DNA of 64,000 nt, taken from Pseudoscleropodium purum (taxonomy: Eukaryota; Streptophyta; Bryopsida; Hypnales; Brachytheciaceae). The DNA is taken from contig OZ017803.1 in NCBI GenBank assembly GCA_963969395.1, positions 20,212,001 through 20,276,000 on the forward strand. The letters run 5' to 3'. Positions within the stretch are counted from its first letter, which is position 1, and each line of letters begins with the position of its first letter. A model generated the notes under the pieces. The model saw nothing but the letters and a program-made list of their open reading frames with translations. It was not told the origin of the DNA and made no database searches. Position numbers and translations under genes: made by a program. Below are positions 49,760 to 61,289 of the stretch, in pieces.

Positions 49760-50658
49760 GCAATTTAGTGGGAATTTTTGCGATGTGCATTTCTAATTTT
49801 GAAGTGAAGTTCTAGTCTTTTAGCCTATTGGATGTGAATAGGAATGCTGATTTGGTGTTATTTTTAGCCTAATTGGACTTATGTTTGGTGGAAGGTAGTG
49901 AAGTTACCAAGTTAGGACTGTCACATGGAATGGGATGTAAAGAGTTGCATGGTTTACTAGTTTTAGGAAGATGCATTGGCAGTTGAAATAGTAAAGAGGG
50001 AGTAGTCTTTAGGCTTCTTACAAGTTGGTATTATCACCCACTTTGAGAGACTGAAGTGCATGTCCCTACCAAGTAGGTTATGTAATTTCTTCTTTTTTGG
50101 AGAGTTTATGAGATAATAGAGTGTGAGTTATAGAAATGGTATTGATGAATGTAACCTATTAGCGGAATAACTATGATAGAATGTTGAGCTTGTGAATTAA
50201 GCAAATTGTAAAACTTTAATCAATGATGTATTCACCAATTTGGATTAATATAAAAATCTTGCGCAACCAACTTGGTTTCTTTGGAATTGTGGAAATTGAT
50301 TGAAATTGTAAAGTAATGATTTGTAAGCCTAATTAGAGGTTATGTGTACTGTATTTGTGTGTATTTGTGTGTGTTTGTGGCTTCTAAATGGAAATTCAAG
50401 TTGGAATTAAATTATGGTGCGGCTTAATGTAGAATGAGTAATTGCAAATTGTAATTTTAGTGTATGAGAGCAATGTCGTTGTACGTAGTAGTGTTTTAGG
50501 CTATTAAATTCCAAGTTGGGCTATTGAATTTCAATCAAAATATTTTGATTTTAGATATAGAACCTATTAGAATAGATTCTCTACTTGACCGTCTCCCTTG
50601 GAACAAACTTATTATACTAAAAGGGAATTTTTGAGTAATTCATTATTTTCCTTCAACA
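49760..50658 (+). mobile_element. LTR-like block C (possible solo LTR)
   Basis: Ends 'cattattttccttcaaca', like block A. The last 75 bp ('cttggaacaaacttattatactaaaagggaattt') and the segment at 50041 ('gagagactgaagtgcatgtccc') match blocks A and B. No primer-binding site follows; instead a tandem coding-like repeat begins at once. Related repeat units occur on both sides, which fits a solo LTR inserted in the array. Left edge approximate. Confidence 0.45.
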
Positions 50659-50659
50659 G

Positions 50660-51110
50660 GGTTGTAGAGTCTTTGGCCCACACAAAAGAGAGGTTGATAG
50701 CTCAAGCAAATTATGTAGCTAACACGAGGGCTACAAAGTCTTTAGTTCAAGCAAAAGAGAGATTGAAAGATCAAGTACATTATTTTGGCTACTGTGAAAG
50801 CTACAGAATCTTTGGATAAAGTAGAAGAGAGGTTGAGAGTTCAAGTTGCTTATCAAGTACCACATGTGGTTATTGTGAAGTTTGCAAAGTCTTTGACTCA
50901 AGAAGAAGAAAGGCTTAGAGTTCAAGCTACTTATCAAGGACCACATGTGGCTACTATATATAAGTGTTGTAGAATATTTGGCTCAAACAAAAAAGACATT
51001 GAGAGCTCATGTGGCTACTTTGAAGGTTGTAGAACCTTTTGAAGAGAAGTCCCAAAGGTTACAAAATCAATCTATATATCAAGGTAGGCAATGAAATTAA
51101 GATTGTGTCA
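50660..51110 (+). repeat. Tandem coding-like repeat, about six diverged units of 66-81 bp
   Basis: Each unit encodes a variant of (A/V)-x-(E/K)-S-L-x-x-x-(K/E)-E-R-L-x-x-Q followed by a Tyr-containing tail, and several share 'tatcaag.accacatgtggct'. Open frames at 50598-50819 and 50785-51042 cover parts of it. The charged heptad-like pattern suggests a coiled coil. No family recognised. It lies between LTR-like block C and a Helitron relic and could belong to either, or be a broken host gene. Confidence 0.7.
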
Positions 51111-51189
51111 TAATCTTTGTGATATGAATGTAATGTGTCGATATTGTGATGCCTTGCATTAGATTGAAGATAAACTTGTTGTTAGTACC

Positions 51190-54100
51190 AATGCATGCCT
51201 TTTTTTTTTAACATGTTTTAAAGGCAAAAAATTCTACCAAGGCTTAGAAATTCACCAGTTCAAATACTACATTGATTTATAGAACATTGTCCACAACCCA
51301 TAAAATTTCATGAGCACATACAATGTTACAATAATATATTTGCTTTCACCTTGGTGGATGATAATAGAGATCATATTTTAGGTTTTGGACCCTATTGTTT
51401 TTGCATCAAGGAAGATTGACTCATATGAGTGCCTCTCTTCTTTGTGAACAAAATGAAACACTAATGTTTGCTCAACTATATATCTATGATCCCAATGAAG
51501 CAATTGCAACTCAAAGATAATGAAATGAAGAAGTGTGCTTTAGATAATATTGACATTGTAACATATTTGGTTAGAATACAATAATTTCATTCCACTCATG
51601 AAACAAGCATACAAACTCTAAACAAAGTACATGAAAATGGCAATAATAAACTAGATTTGGTGATGCATCTATATATTGAATATGCTAGACAAATTGGACA
51701 TTATAATCTTCCACAAATTGATGTGATAGCTTTGATTTTGCCAAGAAATGGTGATATTCTAAATGCAACCCATGTCATTGTCATATATTTACGTGGATAA
51801 GGGTACTTCACCACATAAGAGAATGTCATTCTACATATCTACCCTTGCATTAGGTGTTGTTATTTTCTTATAGAGAATTTTTTTGGTTAGCACCCAAACA
51901 TCCTTAATACTATTATATGAGCACAACAATCATATGTCACTCAAATGGAAATTTTCTTATATAGATTATTTCCACAAAACAATGAATTGCTTATAATATT
52001 CTCTAAAAGAAAGTTGTTCTATGAGTTCATTGTCAATGCATGGGCAATTATAGAGCAAGCTTGCTTGTAGTAGATATACACAAATCAAGGTACACTAAGA
52101 TCAAATGTGTATTAGGGACTTGTTAATACAATTGGAGATGTTGCCAATGAAAAAATAAACCTTCAAAATCTTGGTCCGTGCCTCATATTGCCTTTGTCAT
52201 TTTGAAATAGTGCTTCTAATATGTTTGAGATTTTTTAAAGATTCTATAGCAATTAATCTCTGTTTTAGACATCTCAACATATTGGAACTATATTGTCAAA
52301 TCCTAAATGGTTTGAATTAAAAACGCCATGTTGTTAGAACAAAAGACATCTAATGTTTGATCAACTTGGTTAGATAGCCTATGTTTTAGACTCAAATTAG
52401 AAGCCTTGCTTCTAGATATTCTACATAATAGTATACTTTGCCAAAAAATAGCTCATGTCTACCACGTTGATTGGTTTTTTTTGCAATACTATAAATGGAA
52501 GAAAACTACAAAAGAATGAACCCCTAATTGAATTGGTTTTGCAATGGATATTTTTTACTTTACTGATCCAATTGCTAAAGAATGACACTACCAACTTTTG
52601 TTTTTGACAATTGCACTTGGACCAGTATCATATAAAGACCTTTGAACAGTTGATGGTCATCTTTACAACACATTTAAAGAAGTATGTTTAGCAAGAGGAT
52701 TATTGGAAAATGATAGAAAATGGAATTCATGTCTATAAGAAGCTTCTATCATGTAGTTGGGATTGCAACTTTGGGCTTTATTAATTTGTTACATTATTCA
52801 TTCATTGTTCACCAAACTATCCTCTCAAAAGATGACTCCCCCTAATTTGTGTTAGTTGCCCCCCTCTCTCAAAAAATTTATAGGCTGTTGATTTTTTTTA
52901 AATGCTTATCCTCGAAATTGCCATTGATTTTTCAAAAAATCACAAGCCATTGATCTTGTGAGAGTTATTCTAAGCTGTCCAAATATGAAATACAAAATGA
53001 ATACTGGATATATATATATATATATAATACCAGATATAGATATGGGATGAATATTGAATATGGATACCAGATATGAATACAGTACTAGATACAGATATGG
53101 AATGAATATAGAATTTAGATACTAGATACGGATATAGTACCAGATATGGATACAGGAGGAATTATCCCATATTGATTGTTGCTATGATGGTTTCTGAAAA
53201 TTACAAGGAGGGGGGGGGGGAGGAGGGGTTGCAAATGAAAATTTTAAAATCTTTAAAATCCAAAAATGAGCCTAAAATGGAGTCACTTTTGGGTGGATAG
53301 TGGGTACCTCTCTTCACTATCTATTAAAAAGATGCCTTCATTCATTGCTTACCAAACTAGTGTGGAAATTTGTAGCAATAATTTCAACATCAATTGTATA
53401 ATGATCTTAGACATCATCTACAAATACAACAATTAGAGGATCCTAGTGTTTAGTGAAAATGAAATATTTGATTATGGATTGTTTCTTATGGATGAGATTT
53501 TAAAAACTGAGTACAACAAATCTTTAGACAACATACTACAAATGTCACATTCATGGCTTGAAACCAAGATGATTCCATGTCTATCATCAATGAACACAAA
53601 CTTAAACTAAATGCAAAACAAACTATTGTTTATCAAGAAGTCATGACATTGGTGAATGAACTTAGTGGAAGAACATTTTTTCTTGATGAACCAACTAGAC
53701 TAGATTTATCTTGTATATAATACAATTGTAACAAAACTTGAGAGTGAAAATTGTAATATCTTTAGCATCATCCGGTATTGTTGTGCTTGTCCTCGGTGGT
53801 GGACAAACAATTCATTCAACCTTTATGCTTCCATCTGAAATCAACAAAGATTCAATGTGTGCGATTGATAAATGTTTAATCATGTAGATCTTCTTCATGA
53901 GGCACCATTGATCATTTGAGTTTAAGTCCATGTAATGCCATCATTATCTAGATGTAGTTGATCATGTATTGCGCGACCTTTGTAATGCTGATAGAGCTTT
54001 TGGAAGTATGATTGTAGTTTTATGAGGTGACTTTTGTCAAATTCTACCAATTATTGCCAAAGATTCAAGAGCACAAATAGTAGCTGTTTTACCATGAAGA

Positions 54101-54985
54101 TCAATGTCGAGGCCATAAATGTGCATATTGAGGTTAGAAAAATATGCACTTGACTACAACCTCTTCGAAAAATCAAAATTTTGCAAATTGGCTCTTTGAA
54201 GTTGGAAGTGGTTAGATTCCAATTGATTCACATAGTAGCATTTTGCTACTTGAACAAATAGTAATTGGTTAAGGAATGATGTCTATCATTCAAGAAATTT
54301 ATGGTGGTATATATAATATACTTTTACAAAATGACAATTATTTTATAGATGGAATCATCTTCTCCACACAAAATAAAGTTGTTGACAAAATCAACAAAAA
54401 AAGTCTTTGAAATATTTCCAAAGGGTCTCAAATATTCTAAAATGCAAACGCTGCAATCTAAGAGGTGGGTGATGACAATTATAATATATACCCTACTGAG
54501 TACCTCAATTCCTAAGGCTTGCATGGATTGTCACCTTCAAAGCTACAACTCAAGGTTCGATGTTCTATCATGTTGCTTTGCAATATTGTCCCAAAATGTT
54601 GTCTTTGTAATGGTTCATGCCTTATAGTGACATGCCTATGAAATTGTGTCATTGAAACTCACATTATAACCAAAAGCCATGCAGGAAACAACATTCATTC
54701 TAAGAATTATACTACAATCGACAACAACAAAAGCACCTTTCAAATTCTCTAGACAACAATTTCTCTTGAAGTTGGCTTTTGTTATAATGATCACCAAATC
54801 TCAAGGTCATTTTGTTACAAATGTAGGTGTAGATTTGTGAACCTCAATGGTCTCCTACAATCAATTATATATTGCACTTTCTCGGACAACATCCATTCAT
54901 TCATTAAAAGTGCTTCTTTTTTTAACATGTACTGAAAACATTGTATATTCTTAAGTTTTAATATAAAAACTGCAATGTGAAAGAT
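51190..54985 (+). pseudogene. Decayed Helitron replicase/helicase (RepHel)
   Basis: Helitron helitron-like N domain, Rep flank and helicase landmarks occur in order on the plus strand, in shifting frames with many stops. In order: NIFAFTLVD...GFGPYCFCIK (about 51330-51410), FAQLYIYDPNEAIATQ (about 51470), YNLPQIDVIALILP (about 51705), NAWAIIEQ and NPKWFELK (52030-52320), FRLKLEALLLDI (about 52390), TVDGHLYNTFKEVCLARGLLENDRKW (52635-52730, split here for reference only), LSGRTFFLDEP at the Walker A position (about 53660), GDFCQILPIIAKDSRAQIV (about 54030-54085), LKLAFVIMITKSQGHFV (about 54765-54815) and YIALSRTT (about 54870). The HUH histidine motif of Rep and the Walker A GKT are missing, so it is inactive. 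A 0.54-kb insertion (52797-53350) interrupts it. Confidence 0.85.
53000..53165 (+). repeat. Short tandem repeat array inside the Helitron relic
   Basis: A (TA)n run (53008-53025) passes into diverged units of 'atac(c/t)agatat(g/a)gatat...gaatgaatat(a/t)gaat'. A G11 run lies at about 53211-53221. The array sits inside the 52797-53350 insertion. Confidence 0.75.
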
Positions 54986-55510
54986 ATTGAATTTCAAAGT
55001 CTTTTTAAATTAAAAAATTAAAAAATTACATTTTCATTTGGATATGGCAATGACCCATGGCACAAGGCACACTATTTTGTTTTGTTTGATACTTTGAGAT
55101 TTAATAAATCGTAAATTTTCTAGTATTGTTCTTGGTACCATTGGAAAGCCTTATGCATAGAAGGATGCATGAATTTTGTTTTGTGGCATTTGGATATAAA
55201 GAGTGAAAGTTATTGAATTTAAAAAAAATTATGAATTAAAAAATTGAATTAAACTATATATTATTTTATTTTGAAAAACAAACAAAAACTTTCACTCTTT
55301 ATATCCAAATGCCACAAAACAAAGCCTTTGCAACCCTTTGTGCATAAAGCTTTCTATTTGTATCAAGAATACAACCTCTCGCACTATGTATAGTGTGAAA
55401 CTTATTGAATTTCAAAATTTTAAAGAATTAGAAAATTAGGAAATAACTTTTATTTTTATTTGGAGTGTAAAAATGGCACATGGCACACTAGTGATTAATT
55501 AAAAATTAGA
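54986..55510. repeat. Composite repeat with a 37-bp inverted repeat
   Basis: Arms at 55175-55211 ('tttgttttgtggcatttgga...') and 55287-55323 are reverse complements, with a 75-bp AT-rich spacer. Direct, diverged copies of the flanking text ('ttattgaatttcaaa...aaaattag', 'aatggcaca.ggcacac') occur at 54985-55080 and 55395-55495, and again at 18600-18790. Possibly the non-coding 3' part of a Helitron family, since it follows the helicase relic directly. Confidence 0.7.
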
Positions 55511-56173
55511 GGTCGTACAAGTCCATTTACTATATAAAGGTCAAGTAAATTTTCAAATCTTTAGTTAAGACAAAAAAGAGAATTTAGTACTCCCTTTGTT
55601 TCAAAATAAATTTGGGGTTTCCTAAAAATGGCTAGATTAATGCATGAGTTCTTCTTTTCAAAGGATTGCATAGTTATTGTAGCTTTTACTAAACTTGACT
55701 AGGTGTGAAAGAATGGAAGCCAATAGTAAAGTGGTACATGTTGGAAACATGCAACAAAATTGACATGTTTTTGCCCTTTTTGAAATTGCTCCAATGGTAT
55801 CAATTTTGATCATTCTCTAAGTAACATTGGTGCAATGATGTCCATTGACATCCCCTATATTCAATTCCAACAATGTCTTGTGATTCAACTCCAAGAAATT
55901 CTCAACAAGAGATGTATTAGTAGCAATTTTGGTATAGTTTTGAGTTGAATTTTTCATCTTTGGTTGGTTAGAGATTGCGTTTTGGTTCTCTTTGCAAGGA
56001 TCAAGTTGCTATATAGTCTCTAGAGTGTGATATCTATAGACTATTTTGCTTCAATTGTTGTCCATCAAGTTGTAGAATTCCAATTTTGAATTTAATTTGC
56101 AACAAGTATATTTGAAAACCCTGGATTTATTTGAAGACCACTCTATTATTGTGTAAACTGTAAACAAAGCAAG
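55511..56173. other. AT-rich intergenic sequence
   Basis: No supported feature. Confidence 0.5.
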
Positions 56174-56189
56174 TTTATTTTATTTTATT
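56174..56189 (-). terminator. Putative polyadenylation signals of the carboxyltransferase gene
   Basis: Three near-contiguous AATAAA motifs on the minus strand (56174-56179, 56179-56184, 56184-56189), about 570 bp past the stop codon. They sit exactly where balanced-composition sequence gives way to AT-rich intergenic DNA. The 3' UTR would then be about 56175-56756. Plus-strand frames within it (56227-56629) are shadows. Confidence 0.55.
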
Positions 56190-56756
56190 TTTTAATCAGG
56201 CGTGCAGTCAGTCCAAGCAGTCAGAAATGAGTTCACCACAGGCAGATCACGTTATAATGTCAAGACATGAACTTTTCATCCTTGATTCAAATTTCAGTGG
56301 GAAAGATATGAAGAGACAGGTCAATGTCTCCCTTCACACTACTTTGGCTTTCATGACAAGTGAATCTCCAAAACCTAGACTAAAAAACATACAGCTTGAG
56401 GCTGCACACCTATTGTCCTTCTCTGTATCAGAAAAACTCAAATATAAAATTGCATTGTCCTAGTATTATCAAGCCGGCTGACTACTCATTACTCGCGGGA
56501 ATGCTCAAGGAGCAGGTTCATGAAAATCTTCAACGGGAGGTAACATTGCCAATAAAACCCTATGAACCATCACTTACTGGTGTGCTATTTTACTGGAGGT
56601 TTTATCAGCCTGTCACCAAATCTATGTAGGACTCTCTACTACAGTACAATCCTCCTAGGATGAAGAGGGTGGCGAAAACATCATGTAGGAAGGGTGTAGG
56701 CATCAGTTGGGTAAAGAATTGATGGATGCACCCAGAAATTATATGTCAGAGACTCA

Positions 56757-59700
56757 CTACTCTCTAGAGGTTGCCTCGCTTGTTACAATGAGTGGCTCTG
56801 GTGCACTTCCGTTGCCTGAAGGTAGCATTGCGGGCTCCTCATCTTCCACTGGCGCGTCACGCTTCTTCATGCTTCGTTTGATGTGAGGATCAACTGGACC
56901 ATCTTCTTCAACTTCGCCTATCTTCCTGAACTTCGCATATCTTCGTTCCAACAATGCCTCGGGCTTCATCTTCAGCAACTCCTGTTACACAGAATTGAAA
57001 GGTGGCTCAGTATGCGATAGATTCGGTTCCAAAAAGTTCAAAATCTCAGGATACATGTAAAACTCTACAGGTACGTATCACAGAAGACCAGCCAGATTTG
57101 TATATTTGATGAGCTAGAGAACGTTCGGTTCCTACTTTCATATGCTTCATAAGCACCGCCTTGATGTTCAAGGAAGTCTGCATCGGATCAGAGTGTGCAC
57201 CACCTACAGGTTCCTGGAAGGAAGAAACTTGTATGTCAGATGAGGAGGATTAAAATTGAAACAAAGCTTTAATACATAAGTATGCAGCGAAATTCAAATT
57301 CAAACGTCCAAACTTCAGTGATAAAGCTTAGAAGATGCAAGAACCATAACCAAGCGCAAACAAAACTCACAGCATAAGCAACAGACGCCTTCCAGCAGAC
57401 ATGATGGAAGTTCTTCAACTTCAGTCTTGACAAAGAACATCACTGAAAAGTAGGAACTACATAATCACTCGACCTTAACCAGGAATCAAAATCAAGAGAC
57501 CATACAGGAATAATCTCGTCCACAACGCCCAGTTTCTGCAACTCCTGGGCGGTAATGCGCAAAGCTTCTGCAGCCTGAATGAGAAATAACCAGGGTAAGA
57601 CTCTGAAGGAATTCTCTCTCAAATCTTGCATAAAATGTAGACACAAGAAGACTGCATTGACAAGGCAAAACAAGAAAGGTAGTGCACTACCTTGGGAGCA
57701 GCCGCAGAAGTCTTCCAGAGGATGGCGGCACATGCTTCCGGACTGCACCAACAGAAGGATTTCAGAAATAAAGATGGAAATGAACCTTATCTTGACTTAA
57801 AAATTTCTGAAACTTCAAGCAACTTCATATAACTTCAGAAACACCTAAGATATGTCAACCTAAAGCCTCAATTGCCTGAGGTTCGCAGCAATCAATGGCA
57901 CTCATACTGGAAAAGAAATAATAGCAGTTGTTTTAAGGCACCATATTTCACCTTGCTACGTAGTAGACTGCGTTCTCAAGCATCAACATCTTGTTACCAC
58001 ATCCAATGGCAAGGGCACCTCCAGAACCACCCTCCCCAATTACTGTTGCGATGATAGGAACTTTAATGCCAAACATTTCTCTCAGATTGAGAGCGATGGC
58101 TTCTCCCTGCACATAAGTAAAACTTCTCAAACTGGGGGACTTAAGCATCTGAATATTAATCCATCTGAATAGCAATGTGCTTGATCAGTTTTCATTCAAT
58201 GCAACCCCAATAATCATTTCAAACTCACTCAGCAACAGTCATCAAGCACAATTAACCCCCAAGTGCCCACGAGAAAAATACAAAGTTCACTTTGACTTAT
58301 TGTAACTTTCAAACATATTCTAATCGTTCAAAAATGGTTGGTTTCGCATGTGGTTGACTCCTACAGATATGGAAGTGGACAGTTATGACCATTTGGGCAA
58401 ATAGGGGTTAAATAGATAGGACATGTAAAACCAAAGTTGCATGCCTACATGGAAAATAAAGTAGTGTTGTCTGTTCAATGGGAAAAGAAGTAGCATACCT
58501 GACCTAGTTCTTCAGCTTTGACGCCTGCATACGCTCCAGGCGTATCAATGAAGGTGAGCACCGGAAAACCAAATTTCTCTGCATGGCGCATGAATCGCAA
58601 AGCTTTCCTATACCTGCAAGCGTGAACAGACACGTACACGTTTCAATGAAGATATGCTGGAGATACAAAAATACAGAATTTCAAATACGAAAAAGGAAAC
58701 GACCAAGCCCGAATTGTTGATGCAAGGAAACATGTTGCACAGTGGTGTGCTCTGTTGATAACAGAACCGATTAATTGAAAAATCAGCATGTTGCAGGATA
58801 TTGGAGTCATCATAAAAATATGAAGTCCAGTGCCGGATGTAAACGTACCCATTCGGCATTGGCATGCCAAAATTGCGGTAGATATTCTCTTTTGTATTAC
58901 GGCCCTTCTGATGACCAATGAACACAAAGCTCATACCGTCCATGGATCCAACGCCACAGACCAACGCAGGGTCATCAAACCCACCTCGATCCCCATGCAG
59001 CTCTAGCCACTGTAAGAGCCATCCGCAAAGAGAAATTCTCGCATCAATCCAAACGCTACACGTGTGGTGCGCTAATAAAAAAATCAGCAAGAGCAGTTAC
59101 CACGCATTACTCACGATAACCCTTCACTCAATTAATCATACTGTGAAAGATCTAATTCAGATTGGACCAGAATCGGTCAAGAACATGCATGTGTTCATCA
59201 AAGAATAAGAAAAATTGGACAAAAGACAGTTCCCATACGAACTACTCAAAACTGCTAAAAAACATGAAGCCCGATCTGGCCTTTTTGGTCCATAAGCTTT
59301 CCGGTTCGTTAAATTACCGAATCAGTCATGTTCATAACGTGGTCTAGGAAAGTTGGCCGATTCGGATGACGAGCCACACTGAGGCGCTGCATTGGTGTAA
59401 GTGCTCCATATAGTTCCCTACGCACCTGGTCAGCAAAACAAACAATAAAAAATTCAATGCCGTATCATATATTCAACACATCCTTATAGAATCAAGAGCG
59501 AAGTACAAAAATACCTTGACCAAGACTCCCCCTCTTACAATGGTCGGCCATACAAGAAGAAAAACTTATGTACAAAGTGCTCGTAATCTGAGGACCATGT
59601 TTAAAAGATGCTGGCAAATTACACAACGATCATTGGATACCCAAGTCCATCCGACGCTCACACTATGGTGGTGCTACGCAGGAGACAACTATGGAGTGAA

Positions 59701-61289
59701 TGTACAAGATGTCTACATTCCAATGGATGGTGTCCCTGAGCAGCACCATGTACAATTCGCTGCTGATGCACTTAGAATTGAATTTTTCATTGCATCCAAT
59801 CATTATCTTCAGAAACATAGACTGGGTAGAGTGCTACTCAGGAGACATCTGGTGAATGTTCTACGAAGAAAATGTATTCGAGGGGTACATTTTAGGGGTG
59901 GGGTGGGGTGTTGTGATCCCCAGAACAGCACTCGTCCCCACAATCTGTTCACTGCAATTAGAATCGAATTGTTTCGTAGAATGCACACCTACTTCAAAAA
60001 AAACTATATTTATAAGGAAAACCAATTTGAATGCAAAGTCCCTGATTTCCTGTAAGGCTAACATGCTCCACTGATCACCCACCTGGTCATATCTCTCTTC
60101 CAGCTCGGCAATTTGTTCGGTAAAATCCAAGCCCGTCTTATTAGCAAGCTCCCGCACCTGTTGCAAATTGCAATACAATATAAGTTCTCAATCTTGAACT
60201 AAAAAAGAAATGAGAGAGGGTCTGCTGAAGCGTATCAAACAATCTCATCAAGGGCTACTTCAAGCTCAGATTCATACACCTAATGAGTATACTTAAGATG
60301 ATCAAAATTACAAAATTCATAGAGCACAATTGAATGACAGGACCAAATCACATGATCTTAGGTTCGGACAAATCGCCGTCACATGGACTGTCCCTACCAG
60401 AAACCGACGGAATAAGGCAATGGGAGCATTGCATGACAACAATACTTCTCAATTTTGAGGTAATAGAAATAAAACGAGATCTGCTGAAGAGCATCAATCA
60501 ATGCAGTTCTAGGGCTGTTTGAAACACAAACTACGCCTAATGAGATCGTAAAAGTACACTAATTCAGATTTATAGCCCGATTTAGTGACAGGACCAATTC
60601 GCAAGCCCTTCGATTCGGACATAGAGTCGTCAAATAGACTATCCCTACCAGAGATTGATGAGATTAGGCAATGGGAGCATTGCATGACAACATTTACTTC
60701 TCAATCTTGAACTAGTAGAAACAAGAGAAGAACAGCTGAAGAGTATCAATCAATGTAATTCTAGGTCTGCTTGAAGCACAAACTGCCCCTAATGCGAACA
60801 CTCGAGATCGTAAAATTACACCAATTCAGACGTAGAACCCGTTTGCGCGACACGAACTCAAATGGTCAAATCGTACGGTCTTAGATAATGGCCTCGAATG
60901 AACGGAATGAGGCAAAAGGCAATGGGAGCTCAAAATCTTACTTCATCAATCTTGTTCTCGAGGTCCACAATGGGTCTCTCAAAGGGCAACGTGACAGGCT
61001 TGACCGGGTTCGGCATTGGCTTGAAGCGGTTGAGGTACTTGAGGGCGCCATCCGTGATTTCCCCCGGGGGAAACTTGTCCGGCCACGGGTACTCCTGCTC
61101 GGGCCCCATCTTCCCCTTCTTGATCTTCGCAGTAATAACTTTGACACATCCTTTCCTCTCTTGCTGCAGTTTTTGCTGCTGTTGCGTTCTGAAGCCTGCT
61201 GCTAGACCTCCAGCTGCGCATTGCATCCCAATGCCATTGCTCGCGCTTCCGAGAGCTGAGCTGGTAGATGCTGCTCCCATGAACTCCAT
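56757..61289 (-). CDS. accA (CAC3): Acetyl-CoA carboxylase carboxyltransferase subunit alpha, plastid (heteromeric ACCase)
   Basis: The nuclear gene for the alpha subunit that, with plastid-encoded AccD, moves the carboxyl group from biotin to acetyl-CoA, giving malonyl-CoA for fatty-acid synthesis. Ten exons: 60942-61289, 60083-60157, 59318-59425, 58849-59009, 58499-58613, 57952-58106, 57691-57742, 57506-57574, 57136-57213, 56757-56981. All introns are GT-AG, phases agree, and the product is 461 aa. A TGA lies in frame just upstream of the ATG, fixing the start at residue 1 or 4. Residues 1 to about 50 are rich in Ser, Ala, Gly and Gln, like a transit peptide. Then come [12 protein letters not shown] (exon 3), [13 protein letters not shown] and [13 protein letters not shown] (exon 4), [11 protein letters not shown] (exon 5), the oxyanion-type [12 protein letters not shown] (293-304), [11 protein letters not shown] (321-331) and GGAHSDP (exon 9). 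The C-terminal tail is short and lacks the long extension of seed-plant forms. Confidence 0.97.
60187..60936 (-). repeat. Three-unit tandem repeat filling intron 1 of the carboxyltransferase gene
   Basis: Units start at 'ctcaat(c/t)ttga' at 60187, 60448 and 60700 (periods 261 and 252 bp). They share 'gctgaagagtatcaatcaatg', 'gtttgaaacacaaactacgcc', 'gcccctaatg', 'ggaccaattc', 'actatccctaccag' and 'gaggcaatgggagcattgcatgacaac', with substitutions. The third unit ends at the exon 1 donor. The unit starts ('acttctcaatcttgaactag') resemble the exon 1 end ('acttcatcaatcttgttctcg'), so the duplicated segment may include the exon-intron junction. Confidence 0.9.
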
